From Flabesymbios commensalis (Eukaryota > Annelida > Polychaeta > Terebellida > Flabelligeridae), in NCBI GenBank assembly GCA_964017125.1, contig OZ024915.1:74721767-74785766 (forward strand): a stretch of 64,000 bases of DNA, given 5' to 3'. This document shows, piece by piece, positions 61,592 to 64,000 of this stretch. Both the position numbers and the translations under genes were made by a program. A model generated the notes under the pieces. That model searched no databases and was not told where the DNA came from. It saw only the letters and a program-made list of their open reading frames with translations. Each line of letters starts with the position of its first letter. The stretch's first letter is position 1.

Positions 61592-64000
61592 TATCTTTTT
61601 TCTCAAATTGATACTGAACGCATTTTAGCATCAAATTGACGTCTAAAATTATACTACACATTGTGTGATAGTTTTGATTATAAATTTAATATTCTACTTT
61701 TACATATTTTCGCGCTGACCTGCCCTCTGGCGGTCAGTATCGGCTAGTCTACGTCACGCGCCTATGCCGGCGTAGAGCCTAGTTTATGAATATGCTAATG
61801 AGTTGACGCAGGCAGCCCTACCGCACACAGCACTCGATTATCAGTGACGCGCTATCACATACTGACACACAGGCCTACATGATATAGATCACATATGCTA
61901 ATCACCGCCCGCTGCTGTCATCGGTGTGTACACCACTCACTCGGTGAGATCAGCATGCCGCCATACATACATAGCACACAACACTATCACCACCGACCAA
62001 CCTAAACCGACAGGCACAGCTCCACGTGCGACACTACGAACCGAAGCAAGCGATCAATTTCGAAGGCACTGTGAATGATTTTCATGATGGACATTTTATA
62101 AAATAAAATAAAATTAGATGTTCATTATGGGAAATATTCATTGGCGAAATTACACTATATAGTCTTTATAGACTACTGTCAGTCAAGAGTTGAATAAAAT
62201 AATTCCAAAATTAAGTCGAACTGTAGACCACAGTCGCACTCAGCCTATCGTCAAGAGAACGACATTTTCTGATGATGGGCCAGTTTTAATCGTTATTTAA
62301 ATAACGGGATATACGACTTGACAGTTGCGCTACGACAATTATTTTGATGTTTCTATGTGTTTTTCGACTTGTCCCCGAAATTTTTCCACACAGGTCGAAT
62401 TACTTAATACTATTACCCTATAGCTTAGAATAGCAATTTAGCATTTATTCTGGTATTCTATATACAGTTTGTGACCTACAATTATCACAATTGCAATGTT
62501 TTATTTTTCAAATAATTTAATGTATTAGAACGATTCATACAGCAGCAGACAGCTTCTGAACTGAACCTACATTAGGCTACAATCATCACAATTTCAAGTC
62601 TAGTTTACAGTGACTGTAGCACGTTTTCCGCATAGCAGCGAAACTACTCAACTGAACTATAAATAATCTACTCAGCATCCCAACAAACTTACTTCAAGTG
62701 ATTCCTACTTTCTCAACTTCTCAACTTCATCATATTTCAAGAATTTTTTCGCTGTGCACTGATTTTATGGATGGAATTTAATGGATTGGACGCCACGGCA
62801 AGCCATAGCAGCCACATTACGGCTGTGAGAGTTGCATCAATATAACGTTCAATATTCGCATCAGTACTGCCATTTATTTACTGTCAGTACTGTACAACAC
62901 AAGCGAAGATTGTGTGAACTGTAATAACAGGCATAATATAAATATATGCCGTATTAAACCCGCTCAAATATGCACATTTAGCTGCATAGGCTGCAATTTG
63001 GGTGTTTTACTAAATAATAATTCCAAATATAAACTGTTTTTACGTCAAACGATTTTGACAGACTGTCAGATTCGTAATTCTGCCAGGCTGGTATGGAGTG
63101 TATTGGGACAGACGGCATGCTGGATGGTGACGTAGTATGCCGCACAAGCATACAGGCTGTCAGCACACAGTCCCACCGCTCAAGCCTCAACACACAGTAT
63201 ACGGCACAGCTAGCCAGACAGCAAAACGCAGCACAGTCGACAGCAACTGCCGCCCCGGCCAAACTGCTTGTGCTCAACTTGTATCACCACGGGGAATTCC
63301 CCCAGATTATCAGCATCAGTTTTTCCCTACCTAAAATAACCAGCGATTTACAGATTCACAGACTTCAATAGACTACAGCCTTCAATAATGACATTCCAGC
63401 TTCACCGCTTCACCGCAGCCTAATTAATTTCATCAGAACTTTCGTCCAGCAGCATTTTTTATTAATATTTTCAGACATTTCAGATTTTTAAGCAGTCATT
63501 TTAATAGTACCTACCTGCACAGTAATCAGTAGCCTATTAGGCTTGACGAACTTTAATGAATAATTATTCTGCATGCTTTTTCATATTGACTTTAACCAGA
63601 CTAACAACCCGATATTGGTTAATTTTTTAGAACTGAATTTCAGGTTTAATGTTTTTCATGATTCAAATTTCTGCCGACTTTTACGATATGCGCATGTACC
63701 TACTTTTTCCCGCATGCTCGGAGACGAAGCAGACACAAGCGTGTACAGCCTACTTTTAATAATATCACTGTTTAGCCACCGCAAGAGGGCGACTCTTGCT
63801 CGCATTACGCCGGTCACGTAACCGGTCATGGCATTCACATGACACTTCATGGGACGACACATTCCATGTTACATTACACCCGGACACATGTTTAAACATG
63901 TCTATTGCGTCACATCGCAATTACATTATCGATTTGTTAAACCTTTAGTAAGGCACGGTTACGGTAAAAGCTATGCAGAAACCGTCAACCAGCGCGCCCG
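61592..64000. other. Right flank, unassigned
   Basis: Relatively CpG-containing sequence (GTCACGCGCCTATGCCGGCG, 61,755-61,775; CACCACGGGG, 63,285). An open frame at 63,093-63,371 (QLARQQNAAQSTATAAPAKL) is low-complexity and unrecognised. It could be a promoter or leader of a gene to the right; no direct proof. Confidence 0.3.

Overview
The window looks like a gene-bearing piece of a marine invertebrate nuclear genome. Exons are short and bounded by GT-AG introns, the intergenic DNA is AT-rich and crowded with small DNA transposons, and the palindrome TAGGCCTA recurs many times. The two recognisable genes give the animal assignment. The exact phylum cannot be fixed by reading; an echinoderm or another invertebrate deuterostome is my guess.

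Layout. (1) 91-12,795, plus strand: the last 12 exons of an SLC12A8-type transporter (SLC12 cation-chloride cotransporter family). They sum to 1,788 nt (595 codons plus stop) with consistent splice phases; the N-terminal ~65 residues lie left of the window. (2) 12.8-24 kb: intergenic, filled with short hairpin-bearing MITEs and a 45-bp satellite. (3) 24,069-37,474, minus strand, convergent with the first gene: a complete seven-exon, 251-residue MICOS subunit of the apolipoprotein O family (MIC26/MIC27, APOO/APOOL). One of its introns carries a 3.4-kb, 47-bp-unit minisatellite. A possible further 5' exon lies at 39.2 kb. (4) 39,484-44,670: a 5.2-kb non-autonomous DNA transposon with a perfect 9-bp target duplication, holding a second 2.6-kb element and a MITE. 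(5) 45-64 kb: no confidently identified host gene. It holds a 2.0-kb element with CACGTGGA-type subterminal repeats, two LINE 3' fragments, a pogo/mariner-like element, a faint LTR fossil, and a few unplaced exon-like open frames.

Two patterns stand out. First, at least six of the 12 visible SLC12A8 exons, and one exon of the MICOS gene, have one edge (exon end, splice site and a little intron) copied in tandem into the adjacent intron, giving arrays of extra donors or acceptors. Second, several otherwise distinct MITE families share TTAACCC...GGGTTAA ends (piggyBac-like) and carry a long internal hairpin. In three of these families the tip is a C(GNNA)G tetraloop, while another MITE superfamily here is tipped by C(GNA)G. 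Both loop classes are known to be unusually stable in DNA.
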